Source of the DNA: JAIWNK01 sp964453115
Lineage (GTDB): Bacteria > Chloroflexota > Anaerolineae > Anaerolineales > Anaerolineaceae
Direction of reading: 5' to 3'
NCBI GenBank assembly: GCA_964453115.1
Contig: CAYVRT010000020.1
Coordinates: 1 to 64,000 of the forward strand
DNA length: 64,000 nt
Each line of letters opens with the position of its first letter. Position 1 is the stretch's first letter. The notes beneath the pieces are model-generated. The model saw only the letters and a list, made by a program, of their open reading frames with translations, was not told where the DNA came from and ran no database searches. Positions 50,177 to 58,945 of the stretch are shown here, one piece after another. Both the position numbers and the translations under genes were made by a program.

Positions 50177-51142
50177 TTATGGTGCGCGCAGTTCCAAATC
50201 ATCCAAACGGAACAGAGCCTGATCGCTGCGAGCAGATAGATTGACCAGCAAACCAACCTGCCCAGAAGGCAGCGCCTCGTTCACCAACTGTGCCACCAAT
50301 CGTTCGTTGAGATAAAACTTAAGCATCGTCCCCTCTGCCAGCACCGCCAGTTTGTTTGGCCCGCCATAGCGGATGGCGGTTGAGGGCAACCAATCGCTCA
50401 ACACCTGCTGCTGTCCATCTTCCAGCAGCAGAATCTGAAAATCGCCCCCCGTATCATTGACCAGAAAAGCATAATAGTTTTGCTCATCCTGCATTCGAAA
50501 CACCAGCCCGGCATTGGCCGCTGCTGCACCGCGCATCTTTTTCAACTGCACGGCAACATAAAAGTCCTCGTAAGGATCCAGGGCCGGCTTAATCAGCCAG
50601 CGAACGGCCGGCTGACGCGCCTGCACCTGCCAGAGATACACGCCATTCTCAAGCCGCCAGGATTGTTGCAGCGCATCCGTTTCCGCCTCGCCCACCGGCC
50701 ATTGATTTTGATTCTCGTTAAAGTTATCCGTCACCCGCAGCGTCCAGTCCAAAACCCGCCCCTCAGGCGGCGTGTTAAGCTGCGACCAGACTGAGGTCGG
50801 CGAGGGCATTGGTGCAGCCGCCGTGGGCGGCAAGGGCGATGGAAGAGCCGTTGCAGTGGGCACCGGAGGACTGAGGGAAACGGAACGCAAGAACAGCACC
50901 GCCAACACCAGCACAACCAGCGCCAACAAAATTGCCCCGCCAACCAGCAGCGCAGCCACCCCATTTTGCGGCCCAGGACGATTCGACACCTCGCGCGCCT
51001 TCAGCAGGCGGCGAATCGCCTCAAAATCTTCCGGCGCATAGCGTTGCCCATCCCTTGCCCGCAAAATATCAAGCAATTGGGCAGTCGAAAAACTCTCATA
51101 CTGCCGCATCCGGCTGGTTATCAGCGCTTCATTGAGTGGCAT
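50177..51142 (-). CDS. Single-pass membrane protein with LamG/jelly-roll-like domain
   Basis: 321 aa. A cytosolic region of ~60 residues (MRQYESFSTAQLLDILRARDGQRYAPEDFEAIRRLLKARE) precedes a membrane helix (ALLVGGAILLALVVLVLAVLFL), a Pro-rich linker and an external beta sandwich (WRLENGVYLWQVQA, AGLVFRMQDEQNYYAFLVND, LKFYLNERLVAQLVNEALPSGQVGLLVN, ALFRLDDLELRAP). The external domain is a paralogue of that in the following lipoprotein gene, 27 nt away, which is attached by a lipid instead. The pair may sense or bind the same ligand at the surface. Confidence 0.75.
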   Translation of the reverse strand: MPLNEALITSRMRQYESFSTAQLLDILRARDGQRYAPEDFEAIRRLLKAREVSNRPGPQNGVAALLVGGAILLALVVLVLAVLFLRSVSLSPPVPTATALPSPLPPTAAAPMPSPTSVWSQLNTPPEGRVLDWTLRVTDNFNENQNQWPVGEAETDALQQSWRLENGVYLWQVQARQPAVRWLIKPALDPYEDFYVAVQLKKMRGAAAANAGLVFRMQDEQNYYAFLVNDTGGDFQILLLEDGQQQVLSDWLPSTAIRYGGPNKLAVLAEGTMLKFYLNERLVAQLVNEALPSGQVGLLVNLSARSDQALFRLDDLELRAP

Positions 51143-51259
51143 GGCTCATCCTCATCAAACAAGAACCTGGATACTCCTTATCATCATATCATAAAAATCC
51201 TCAACGATTCTCGTTTTATCGCCCAGATCGGATTATTTTAAAGAACAGGCTGTAGACAA

Positions 51260-52243
51260 TTAGAAGGGGATGCTCAGGTCTTCAAACACATTTTCATACA
51301 CCAAATGATCATCCAAGAAAATACTCACCTCATAGGAATTGACCGATTGCCCCAGGTGAAACCTGTATTCAAACGGAGACTCCAGCCGAAAGCTCTCAAA
51401 TTCCTGGACAAATGCTTTATCTGTGACAAATTGGATTTTCAAGTGAAATGGGCCTCTGGCCTCTGTCTCAGGAGAAAACCTCACCTCAATTCGCTCATTC
51501 AACAAAACCACGCTTTCAATAAAAGTGCGCTTGCGAAAAAATAGCTCCGTCCGAGTTGACGCAAAAATCTTTTTCTGATAATTTCGCCGCAAGTGCTCAG
51601 GTAACAAATGTAGCAACGTTTCTTTCTCAGCATTTGAGCGGCAATAGATATATTGCAACGCTCCTAAGTCCAATTGTTTCGGGACAATAATTTCTGCATT
51701 GCGCCGGGCAACAATTTCACGCGCCATCTCTGGATTCAAACGATCATTATGATAAATCTGTTTCCACGGCAACGCTTGCAGTTCCTGCATCGTGTTACTC
51801 AAACGATACTCATGGCTGCCCAATCCCCGATCGGAAAACTGACTGTTCGGCAAAGTAAGAACTTTTGCCAAATCAAACAGAAAGAACACTGGTACCGGGC
51901 AATGTGCGTCAGAAAATTTCGAGCAAGCAAGTGTGGCTAAAGAATGAACACCTTCGGCATAAAATTGTGTGGGGGTCTTAGGACGAAAGTACAACCGCAC
52001 ACTATCCAAAATTGATGTATCTGTCGCCGAAAGCACTTCACGGCTGCCACTGCTCACAACAATTTTTTCCAGGTTTTGAGCTTGTTCGCGACTATAGAGA
52101 CAACCATCACATAAAATTTGAGCTGCGTTGCGAATATCTGTGTAGTGAAAAGCAAATTTTAGCCACCAACGCTCCGTTTGCCGGATCCAATCTTGTTGGG
52201 CCAGTTTCTCAAAACACTCGCGAACCTGCTGCTCCAACAGCAA
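51260..52243 (-). CDS. darT: DarT-like DNA ADP-ribosyltransferase toxin with extra C-terminal domain
   Basis: 327 aa. AFHYTDIRNAAQILCDGCLYSRE holds the NAD-binding His33 of the ART fold; RRNAEIIVPKQLDL contains the likely catalytic Glu184. These match DarT (DUF4433), which ADP-ribosylates thymidine in single-stranded DNA. The chain is ~110 residues longer than classic DarT, adding a beta-rich region (from ~235) ending VYENVFEDLSIPF. The macrodomain antitoxin gene lies directly upstream. No ATG is available; TTG at 52243 or, with better spacing to GGGGTGAG, TTG at 52237 is the start. The two genes share one reading frame, separated by the antitoxin's TGA. Confidence 0.88.
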   Translation of the reverse strand: MLLEQQVRECFEKLAQQDWIRQTERWWLKFAFHYTDIRNAAQILCDGCLYSREQAQNLEKIVVSSGSREVLSATDTSILDSVRLYFRPKTPTQFYAEGVHSLATLACSKFSDAHCPVPVFFLFDLAKVLTLPNSQFSDRGLGSHEYRLSNTMQELQALPWKQIYHNDRLNPEMAREIVARRNAEIIVPKQLDLGALQYIYCRSNAEKETLLHLLPEHLRRNYQKKIFASTRTELFFRKRTFIESVVLLNERIEVRFSPETEARGPFHLKIQFVTDKAFVQEFESFRLESPFEYRFHLGQSVNSYEVSIFLDDHLVYENVFEDLSIPF

Positions 52244-52246
52244 TGC

Positions 52247-53170
52247 TCACCCCATTTCAAACAGAGAAAGCTGCACAGATTTGGGGCCTTCCGCACGTTG
52301 AATGGCTGTCGGCACAAATTGCAAACCAGCAATACGGGCTGTACTCAATTGCTCATAACCATCCGCTAAATGAACTGGCGCAACATAGGACAATTCCGTA
52401 AAAATTGGCATCAAATATTCAAGTTCATGTTCCAAACCCGGCGCAATGTTCGGCATTGAAAAACCAAGTTGACGCAGTTGCTGCCATAATAATTGCAGCG
52501 TCTCATAATGCACAAGATACGTTTCAGCATTCGTCACAATTTTCAGATGAGGCCCTTCATCCTCAATATAAGCTGTAAAATGCTGTTTCTCATTCACTGT
52601 ATAAAAATCTTTCCGCACAGCCAAACAGCGAATCAAATCTTCCCACACTTCGCAAAAAGGCAGACTCGTTGGCTCAGACCGCAGCCAGGCTTCCATCTCC
52701 GCACGGTTCAAATGCTCTACAAAGTCGGATGACCTTTGTGGATAAATAAAAACATCTATCGGTAAATTTTTAAGGTACCGCTCCATCAGCGGTTTAACCT
52801 GATTTTTAAAACTCAGCTGACCATTGCCACACCCCAAAGGTGGGAACGCAATGCTATGAATCCCCCAGTCGCTATATACCTGCACAAATTTCTCCAATCC
52901 GGCTTCAATATACTCCATCCTTGAAGGCATGCGCCAATGCTGCTTGGTGGGAAAATTCAACACCCACTTTTGTCGGTCTTTATAAAGCCATAATTTGCCA
53001 ATTGCAAATTGCTTTTGCTCGCACAACAAACGATATTGCGCATACATCTCAGGAAACAAACGCTTGAATTCCAGAGCAACCCCTTTTCCCATCACGCCAA
53101 CTGTATTGACCGTATTGACCCATACTTGTGCGGGCGATTGAAAAAGATTGCCTTCAACATATAAAATCAT
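52247..53170 (-). CDS. darG: DarG-like macrodomain antitoxin
   Basis: 307 aa. The N-terminal macrodomain (~1-150) is clear: MILYVEGNLFQSPAQVWVNTVNTVGVMGKGVALEFKRLFP and IHSIAFPPLGCGNGQLSF. In DarG this domain removes ADP-ribose from DNA. The C-terminal half (EVWEDLIRCLAVRKDFYTVNEKQHFTAYI to the end) is the expected toxin-binding region. It is transcribed before darT, as in most DarTG operons, ensuring the antitoxin is made first. A -10 box (TATAAT, 53209-53204) stands 34 nt upstream. AT-richer than flanking core genes, which suggests horizontal acquisition. Confidence 0.92.
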   Translation of the reverse strand: MILYVEGNLFQSPAQVWVNTVNTVGVMGKGVALEFKRLFPEMYAQYRLLCEQKQFAIGKLWLYKDRQKWVLNFPTKQHWRMPSRMEYIEAGLEKFVQVYSDWGIHSIAFPPLGCGNGQLSFKNQVKPLMERYLKNLPIDVFIYPQRSSDFVEHLNRAEMEAWLRSEPTSLPFCEVWEDLIRCLAVRKDFYTVNEKQHFTAYIEDEGPHLKIVTNAETYLVHYETLQLLWQQLRQLGFSMPNIAPGLEHELEYLMPIFTELSYVAPVHLADGYEQLSTARIAGLQFVPTAIQRAEGPKSVQLSLFEMG

Positions 53171-53203
53171 CGGTCACTCTCTTTTCAAGTAATCTATTTA
53201 CTA

Positions 53204-53209
53204 ATTATA
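53204..53209 (-). promoter_or_regulatory. -10 box of the darGT operon
   Basis: A perfect TATAAT on the minus strand, followed by AGTAA-ATAGA-TTACT, a short inverted repeat that could serve in autoregulation. No clear -35 box. Confidence 0.45.
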
Positions 53210-53266
53210 CTGGATTCCATCCGAATTCGCGCTTGTCTCAATGAACATACCAACATTCCAACAAAC

Positions 53267-53299
53267 AAAAATTCTCCGGCACCCCCAGCACCGGAGAAT
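53267..53299 (-). terminator. Intrinsic terminator after the beta-helix gene
   Basis: Perfect 9-bp arms ATTCTCCGG (53271-53279) and CCGGAGAAT (53291-53299) around an 11-nt loop; on the minus strand followed by TTTTGTTTG. Confidence 0.8.
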
Positions 53300-53323
53300 C
53301 CCAACTTCAAACCTACCCAATGA

Positions 53324-55828
53324 CTACTTCGACACAACCGGTATCAAAAGACGGTAACGCAGAATGGCCGCTGTATTGTTTGCCAGATTCGAATCATCCA
53401 CATTCGCCGGGGTAGCAATCGTCGCAGTCGCGTTGACAATGGAAAGCTGATTGCGCAGCAAACCCTCTGCCGTGTAGGTCACCGAACCATTCACCGGCAA
53501 ATCGAGCAAATGAGCAACATCCCCACTGCCAGAGGCCGGGCAGCTGCCGCCATTCTGCCCCACGCAAATCCAGGTCACGTTCATCGTCGGCGGAAAGAAG
53601 ACCGTCACCGGCGCATCCTCAACCGGCTCCGGGCCGGCATTGCTAAACACCACCGTGTAGGTCACATCATACAGCAGCTCCTCAATCGCAATCGCCGCCT
53701 GCAAATCGGTCAGCGGGGTAACCACGCCACCGCCCGGCGGCAGGATTGGGCCAACCGTTTCTTCTTGCATTTGATCACTGACCAGGGTTGCCAGATTGCC
53801 GCCAATCACATCCGCATCCGGGTTCACCTTCACCCAAATGGTCGCCGACCACTCACCGCCCGGAGAAAGCGTGCCAATATTCCAGACCAACGGGTTCGGG
53901 CCGCTGCTTGCAGCCGGGCTAGCCGATTGAAAGGTCACCCCCTCCGGCAGCAAATCCGTTAACACCGCATTGGTATGCGTCAGAATGCCATCATTGGTCA
54001 CCGTCACCACATAACGCACCGTATCCCCCGGGTGAAGCGGCGCACCATTCACATCCTCAGCCGTCTTCTCCAGTCCCATCGGGCTAAGAATGGGGGTAGG
54101 GGTGTAGGCAGGCGTAGCCGTCGCAGCCAAACCAGGCGTTGGCGTTGGCACCGCACCGCTATATTCATAGGCCCCAGCATCAGCCTCCGCACCACCGCTG
54201 CCATTGCCGTTCACCGGGCGCGGCGCACCGCGCTGATCCGTTTCGGGAAAATCGGCCCCAACCGGCAAAAGGTCCATTGCCGGGCTGTTCGCTTGCAGCG
54301 CAATCGTCCAGGTTGGGCCGCCGTTATCCTGCGGGCCATTGGCATCCAACAACGGGTCGAGAACCGGGATGGTCACATTGCAGCTCGTGCCAGGATATTG
54401 CAAATTGTACCCACCATCCGGATAGGTGCCATTCGCAGTATAGCAATTGTTGCCCAGAACCGGGTTGGCAAGAATCGTGTTGTAGAGCGTCAGGCCAGGC
54501 CCCCAACCATTGCTAAAATACAACGCCGCACCATTATTGGCGCCATTGTGATCAAACGTACTGTTGATAACCTCGCCCCAGCCCTCAAAAGAGGCCAAAG
54601 CCCCACCGCTGATGGCCGTATTTTGATAAAACGTACTATTGGTGATGTACAACCCCCGTCCATACCAGATGGCGCCGCCATAGGCCGCCTGATTGTCGGT
54701 GAACAAACTGTTGGTAATGGTAATCGGCCCGGTTGCATCATTATGGGTATAGATGACGCCGCCCATATTGGCAAAATTGTTGGCAAAGGTGCTGCCATCA
54801 ATCGTGATGGCCGCATAGCTGTTAATCACCCCGCCATCTTCAACTGCGCCATTCTCCTCAAACAGGCTCTGATAGATCTCAATCACGCGCCCGCCGCCAC
54901 TGCGAATGACGCCCGCCGTATAGCCAGCCTCATTGCCGGCAAAGCTGCTCTCCTCCACCGTCAGGGTACCGCTGCCACCAGCATCGTGCAGCGCCGCCCC
55001 CTGATGCGCCAGGTTATCCACAAACTGGCAACCGCGCACCCAAATATCCATATCGCCCACATATTCAACCGTGCCATACCCCTGGTCGGCTGCGCCATTG
55101 GCCTCAAACAAGCTGTTGTTAATCGTCAGGCTGCCGCCATTCTGGTGCAGGGCATGTCCGCCACCAGCCAGGTTGCCGGTAAAGATCGAATCATCAATCA
55201 ACACCACCGGCGCCGGCGGCTGAGCCTCGCTCTTGTAAATGGCCCGAATTGCTCCCCCCGCCGGACTGGAATTCCCCACAAAGGTGCTGTTGACCACCGT
55301 CAATTGCCCACCTTGCAGGTTAATGGCGCTTTGCGTGCTGGATGACAAAACGCTGCTCCAAATTGTAACCACGCCGCCATTCTCAACATGCAGAATGCTG
55401 CCAAACGAGGCACTGCTCGCATCCCTCAACGTCAGGTTGCGCACCGTAATCGGCCCATTTTGCACATTCAAAATGCGATATTGATCGCTACCGCTGATGG
55501 TCAATTGCGCAGCACCTGGCCCATGCAACACCAGCCCATCCGGGTCGGTAATGGGCGGCAAGTCCGAAAGCAAAGTCAGGGTGCCGCTCAAATCATCCAG
55601 ATAGATGACATCCGCACCATGCCCGGCGGGGCAATCGGGCCAGGTTGCAGCATCCTCATTGGCATTGATGATCGCCTCACGCAGGGTGCAATAGCCATTG
55701 TTGGAGGTCGAATCCACCAGAGTATCCACGCGCAGCATGGCAGCACGCGCCAGGCCAACATTGAACAGAACGGCCAGCAAGGCCACAAGAACAACGACCA
55801 TCCAAAGAGAAGGTTTGGTATGAGACAT
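53324..55828 (-). CDS. Secreted right-handed beta-helix protein with DUF11-like domains
   Basis: 834 aa. The ATG at 55828 (AAGGAG upstream) opens a signal peptide (WMVVVLVALLAVLFNVGLARA). YCTLREAIINANED is the CSLREAI-type motif preceding a parallel beta-helix (~60-520), with repeated turns such as GGVIYTHNDATGPITITNSLF and GGALASFEGWGEVINSTFDHNG. A Pro/Thr linker leads to two DUF11-like Ig modules (GDTVRYVVTVTNDG and VTYTVVFSNAGPEPVED). It ends RYRLLIPVVSK, resembling the ALFLPALFK end of the M28 peptidase. It is probably a surface or secreted adhesin-like or polysaccharide-binding protein. The call as non-enzymatic is inferred from the absence of a visible catalytic set. Confidence 0.88.
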   Translation of the reverse strand: MSHTKPSLWMVVVLVALLAVLFNVGLARAAMLRVDTLVDSTSNNGYCTLREAIINANEDAATWPDCPAGHGADVIYLDDLSGTLTLLSDLPPITDPDGLVLHGPGAAQLTISGSDQYRILNVQNGPITVRNLTLRDASSASFGSILHVENGGVVTIWSSVLSSSTQSAINLQGGQLTVVNSTFVGNSSPAGGAIRAIYKSEAQPPAPVVLIDDSIFTGNLAGGGHALHQNGGSLTINNSLFEANGAADQGYGTVEYVGDMDIWVRGCQFVDNLAHQGAALHDAGGSGTLTVEESSFAGNEAGYTAGVIRSGGGRVIEIYQSLFEENGAVEDGGVINSYAAITIDGSTFANNFANMGGVIYTHNDATGPITITNSLFTDNQAAYGGAIWYGRGLYITNSTFYQNTAISGGALASFEGWGEVINSTFDHNGANNGAALYFSNGWGPGLTLYNTILANPVLGNNCYTANGTYPDGGYNLQYPGTSCNVTIPVLDPLLDANGPQDNGGPTWTIALQANSPAMDLLPVGADFPETDQRGAPRPVNGNGSGGAEADAGAYEYSGAVPTPTPGLAATATPAYTPTPILSPMGLEKTAEDVNGAPLHPGDTVRYVVTVTNDGILTHTNAVLTDLLPEGVTFQSASPAASSGPNPLVWNIGTLSPGGEWSATIWVKVNPDADVIGGNLATLVSDQMQEETVGPILPPGGGVVTPLTDLQAAIAIEELLYDVTYTVVFSNAGPEPVEDAPVTVFFPPTMNVTWICVGQNGGSCPASGSGDVAHLLDLPVNGSVTYTAEGLLRNQLSIVNATATIATPANVDDSNLANNTAAILRYRLLIPVVSK

Positions 55829-55839
55829 GGCAAGCTCCT

Positions 55840-56037
55840 TTAAGAAAGTGGGGAATTGGTTTGCGGCAGCCAGCTGCGCAAAAATTCGAACAACCGCTCC
55901 GGCGAGTCGAAATATCGGCTCTGCCCATCCGCGAATGTAAAAACCTGCACCAACCACCCCGTCTGCTCCAGTGCGGATGGTTCCTGCCAGACTCGCAGCC
56001 ACAAAGCCGAATAGTTGGGGGAGAGCGGTTCTTCCAT
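55840..56037 (-). CDS. Small hypothetical protein
   Basis: 65 aa, beginning MEEPLSPNYSALWLRVWQEP. The pattern WLVQVFTFADGQSRYFDSPERLFEFLRSWL is a compact beta-beta-alpha unit seen in short conserved proteins of unknown role. GAGG lies just upstream of the ATG. It lies between the NarL-type operon and the beta-helix gene (12 nt gap to the latter) on the same strand. An upstream TTG at 56100 would add a Cys-rich N-terminus (MCQNHDCGQSLCGGPFC), which cannot be excluded. Confidence 0.5.
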   Translation of the reverse strand: MEEPLSPNYSALWLRVWQEPSALEQTGWLVQVFTFADGQSRYFDSPERLFEFLRSWLPQTNSPLS

Positions 56038-56140
56038 GTCCTCAGCATAGCAAAACGGGCCGCCGCACAGCGACTGCCCGCAGTCATGGTTTTGGCACAA
56101 GTTGCAGCGCCCCGCACCATTACTCGACGATTAAGGTCAT

Positions 56141-57325
56141 CTATTCATCAATTTCGGCCAACACAGCAAAGCCACCCTGCGGGGTTGGCCCAGCCTCAAA
56201 ATGCCCACCCAACGCCTCCACCCGCTCGCGCAGCCCAATCAGGCCGCGCCCACTGCCTGGCTTTGCCACAACCGCCGGCCCCGGCCCATTGGTAATGCAC
56301 AGCGATACCCTTGCTGCGCGGCGCTCAAGCCGAATTTGCACAAAAGCAGCCTTTGGCGCATGACGACGAACATTGGTCAGCGCCTCCTGTGCCACGCGGT
56401 AGAGCGGCAGGGCCACGCGCGGCGAAACTGCATCCAGGTTGCCTTGCGTCTCCCATTCCATGGCAACACTGCACATCTCGTGAAAATTGGCCGCCAATGC
56501 ACCAATTGCCTCGACCAGTGAAAGCGATTCGAGCCCAACCGGTTGAATGGCATGGACTGTGCGGCGCGTATCGGTCAGGCCCTGACGCACCATCTCCTGC
56601 GCCTGAATGAGAATATGCCGGCGCTGCTCCTCCTGCTCAGGCGGCAGGCGTTTCAACAATTCCAGCTGCACATCCAACGTGGTGAAGACATGCCCCAGCG
56701 TATCATGAATCTCGCGCGCCAGGCGGCTGCGCTCCTGTGCCTCAGTCAGCGCCTCAACCCGTGCCGCATATTCCTGCAAGCGACGGTGCTGCTCAGCCAA
56801 ATCCTCCAGCAGGCGCTGCTTCTCGCGCCGCGCCGCATCCGCCTCGGCCCAGGCAGATGTAAACGCCCCAAAAAAGAAATACCCACCGGCAAACGGCAGC
56901 AACTCATACAAACCAGCCGGAAACCCCATCCGCAGCAACAAAATTCCCCCGGCCGCCAGGGCAAACAAACCAATCCAGGCATAGCAAGCCGGCGAAGAAA
57001 CAATCGTCACCGCCTGTGAACTGAGGACAAAAAACAGAATGGCGAAAATCCACTGTTTTTCAGGCAACAACGCCATCAACCCCATCACGAGCGCCGTTTG
57101 CAGCAGCAGATAGGCCCGAACCGCACCCACTGCCCGAGGAGCAACAGGGGCAGTTTCCGGTGAGAGGATGAAGGCCAGCAAAAAACTGCCAAACAGCACC
57201 CCCGCAACCCACACCGCCGTGCCAGGCGGCAGCGCGCCAAAGCCCAAAATCGCCACACCCAACATCGTCAGGTAGGCCACCCAATCGGTTGTGTGGATGG
57301 CAGAAAGTTTCCAGCGTTTGCCCAT
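56141..57325 (-). CDS. NarL-type sensor histidine kinase
   Basis: 394 aa. Five or six N-terminal membrane helices (WVAYLTMLGVAILGFGALPPG to FAGGYFFFGAFTSAWAEA) have no sizeable external domain. A coiled coil leads to HisKA_3 with the phospho-acceptor in RSRLAREIHDTLGHVFTTLD, and a HATPase domain (YRVAQEALTNVRRHAPKA, then GSGRGLIGLRERVEALGG). The start ATG at 57325 lies 1 nt after the response regulator's stop, so the two are strictly co-translated. It phosphorylates that regulator; the signal is likely membrane-linked, as in DesK/LiaS-type kinases. Confidence 0.93.
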   Translation of the reverse strand: MGKRWKLSAIHTTDWVAYLTMLGVAILGFGALPPGTAVWVAGVLFGSFLLAFILSPETAPVAPRAVGAVRAYLLLQTALVMGLMALLPEKQWIFAILFFVLSSQAVTIVSSPACYAWIGLFALAAGGILLLRMGFPAGLYELLPFAGGYFFFGAFTSAWAEADAARREKQRLLEDLAEQHRRLQEYAARVEALTEAQERSRLAREIHDTLGHVFTTLDVQLELLKRLPPEQEEQRRHILIQAQEMVRQGLTDTRRTVHAIQPVGLESLSLVEAIGALAANFHEMCSVAMEWETQGNLDAVSPRVALPLYRVAQEALTNVRRHAPKAAFVQIRLERRAARVSLCITNGPGPAVVAKPGSGRGLIGLRERVEALGGHFEAGPTPQGGFAVLAEIDE

Positions 57326-57326
57326 G

Positions 57327-57980
57327 CTACTCTCCCAAAAGAAGGCCCCACTCCACCGCCAGGCGCACCGCCTGTGTGCGGTCGCGCACCGCCAACTTGC
57401 CAAGAATATGACTGATGTGATTCTTGACGGTTCCTTCCGAAAGATATAACTGGGCCGCAATTTCAGCATTGCTGCTACCCTGTGCCATCAGGCGCAGAAT
57501 GTCGCGCTCGCGCCCGGTCAGGCGCTCTTGCAGTGCGCTTTCGGGCGCTGCCTCGCCCTGAACCGCCCGCCGAATTACTTTTTTCGTAACAGACGGGTCC
57601 AAAACCGCCTCACCCGCAGCCACACGTCGAATGGCATCTGCCAGCGCATCCGGGTCAGCAGTTTTCAACAGGTAACCGGCTGCCCCTGCCTTGAGCGATT
57701 CAAACACATATTCATCATCATCAAATGTCGTCAACACAATCACACGCGTCTGCGGGCTCACCGATTGCAAAGCGCGCGTCAGGCCAATGCCATTCATGCC
57801 CGGCATGCGCACATCCACCAATGCCACGTCCGGCTGCTCGCGCCCGGCCAGTTCCAACGCAACGTCGGCATCCGGCGCGCTGCCCACCACCCGCAAATCG
57901 GGCACCATCCCCAGCAAAGCCGCCAGGCCCTGACGCAGTAAATTTTGATCATCTACCAGCAAAACCGAAATCGAATCCAT
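57327..57980 (-). CDS. NarL/LuxR-family response regulator
   Basis: 217 aa. The receiver domain shows SVLLVDDQNLLRQGLAALL, the phosphoacceptor in VALVDVRMPGMNG, the Thr in VIVLTTFDDDEYVFESLKAGAAGYLLKTADPD with Lys. The C-terminal LuxR-type HTH reads LTGRERDILRLMAQGSSNAEIAAQLYLSEGTVKNHISHILGKLAVRDRTQAVRLA. It is the cognate partner of the kinase gene that follows after 1 nt. Target genes cannot be told; the downstream beta-helix gene is one candidate by position. Confidence 0.95.
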   Translation of the reverse strand: MDSISVLLVDDQNLLRQGLAALLGMVPDLRVVGSAPDADVALELAGREQPDVALVDVRMPGMNGIGLTRALQSVSPQTRVIVLTTFDDDEYVFESLKAGAAGYLLKTADPDALADAIRRVAAGEAVLDPSVTKKVIRRAVQGEAAPESALQERLTGRERDILRLMAQGSSNAEIAAQLYLSEGTVKNHISHILGKLAVRDRTQAVRLAVEWGLLLGE

Positions 57981-58007
57981 GGAATGATTGTACCCGATTC
58001 CCAGCGC

Positions 58008-58832
58008 TCAGGCACACTCACCCAGGTCGCAAAGTCCATTGCCATTCGCATCCGCATACAGGCGGCAGCCACCCGGGTAAGCACAATGCCGTCCCTTGGG
58101 GCAACGTTGACAGGCCGCAGCAGGAACGATCGCCGTTGAAGTTGCTACGGCTGTGGGCTGAACAACCGGTTGAAGCTGCGCCTGCTGGGCAACGGTGGAA
58201 GTTGCACCAGGCTGCGCCGGGCTATCGGTCGGCTCAGCGGATGCATCCTCTGCCGCAACATGGCCCAGCTCGGCCAAAGGCCGCGCCACCGCCAACATGG
58301 CCAGCCCCGCAGCACCACACACCAGGCCAGACATGCGCAAAAATTCGCGTCGCGTCACGCCCCCCTTCACAGGCTGTGCCTGCAAGGCCGAGAGAGGCCG
58401 AAAAACTCGTCTCGTCATGGCAATCACCCAGCGCCCATGCACCAACACCTTGAGGACAACCAGGCCCAGCGTCACTTCCGAAGCTGTGACGTGCAACGTC
58501 ACCCAGGCCTGCGCCTGCTGCAAGGGCAAGTCCAGCCAGGTGGAAATAACCAGACCGCTAACCAGAATGATGCCAAAGCCCAACAGCAGAGCAGCATCCA
58601 AAACTGTGTAGAGCAATGCCTTGAGCGATGCCCTGGCAAAGAAATGTTGCCCAACCGCAGATAGCCAACCCCAATGCCGCACCAGGTGATACAACGCCCA
58701 AATGCCGGCCAACAGCCCCAACCACTGATGCAAAACTACGCCCGTCAACTCTAAAAAGAACATGACCAGGAAACTGACAAACAGAATGCAATCTATCCAC
58801 CAGTTGACTACTCCAGAATTTTTCTTTTTCAT
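58008..58832 (-). CDS. DUF4405 membrane protein with Cys-rich C-terminus
   Basis: 274 aa. Four membrane helices (residues ~12-145: CILFVSFLVMFFLELTGVVLHQWLGLLAGIWALYHLV, then ALLYTVLDAALLLGFGIILVSGLVIS and WVTLHVTASEVTLGLVVLKVLVH) with conserved histidines match DUF4405, a cytochrome-b561-like fold. A twin-arginine-like TRREFLRMSG plus another helix lies at ~170-195. The end CQRCPKGRHCAYPGGCRLYADANGNGLCDLGEC carries six cysteines and a calcium-loop-like DANGNGLCD; such ends occur in redox membrane proteins. It may be a haem- or metal-linked electron-transfer module. Single gene. Confidence 0.75.
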   Translation of the reverse strand: MKKKNSGVVNWWIDCILFVSFLVMFFLELTGVVLHQWLGLLAGIWALYHLVRHWGWLSAVGQHFFARASLKALLYTVLDAALLLGFGIILVSGLVISTWLDLPLQQAQAWVTLHVTASEVTLGLVVLKVLVHGRWVIAMTRRVFRPLSALQAQPVKGGVTRREFLRMSGLVCGAAGLAMLAVARPLAELGHVAAEDASAEPTDSPAQPGATSTVAQQAQLQPVVQPTAVATSTAIVPAAACQRCPKGRHCAYPGGCRLYADANGNGLCDLGECA

Positions 58833-58933
58833 TTCACGCACTCCTTCTGTCACCATCATGCCTGACCCGGCTTAAGATTTCCTTGATAACCTGTGTAGAA
58901 ATTGTGAAGATGCCCAAAATTGCCCAGGCGTGA

Positions 58934-58939
58934 TACAAT
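58934..58939 (+). promoter_or_regulatory. -10 box suggesting a leaderless HIT transcript
   Basis: TACAAT within TGATACAAT ends 7 nt before the ATG at 58946. Transcription would start at or next to the ATG, and no Shine-Dalgarno is present. Confidence 0.4.
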
Positions 58940-58945
58940 CGGCAC

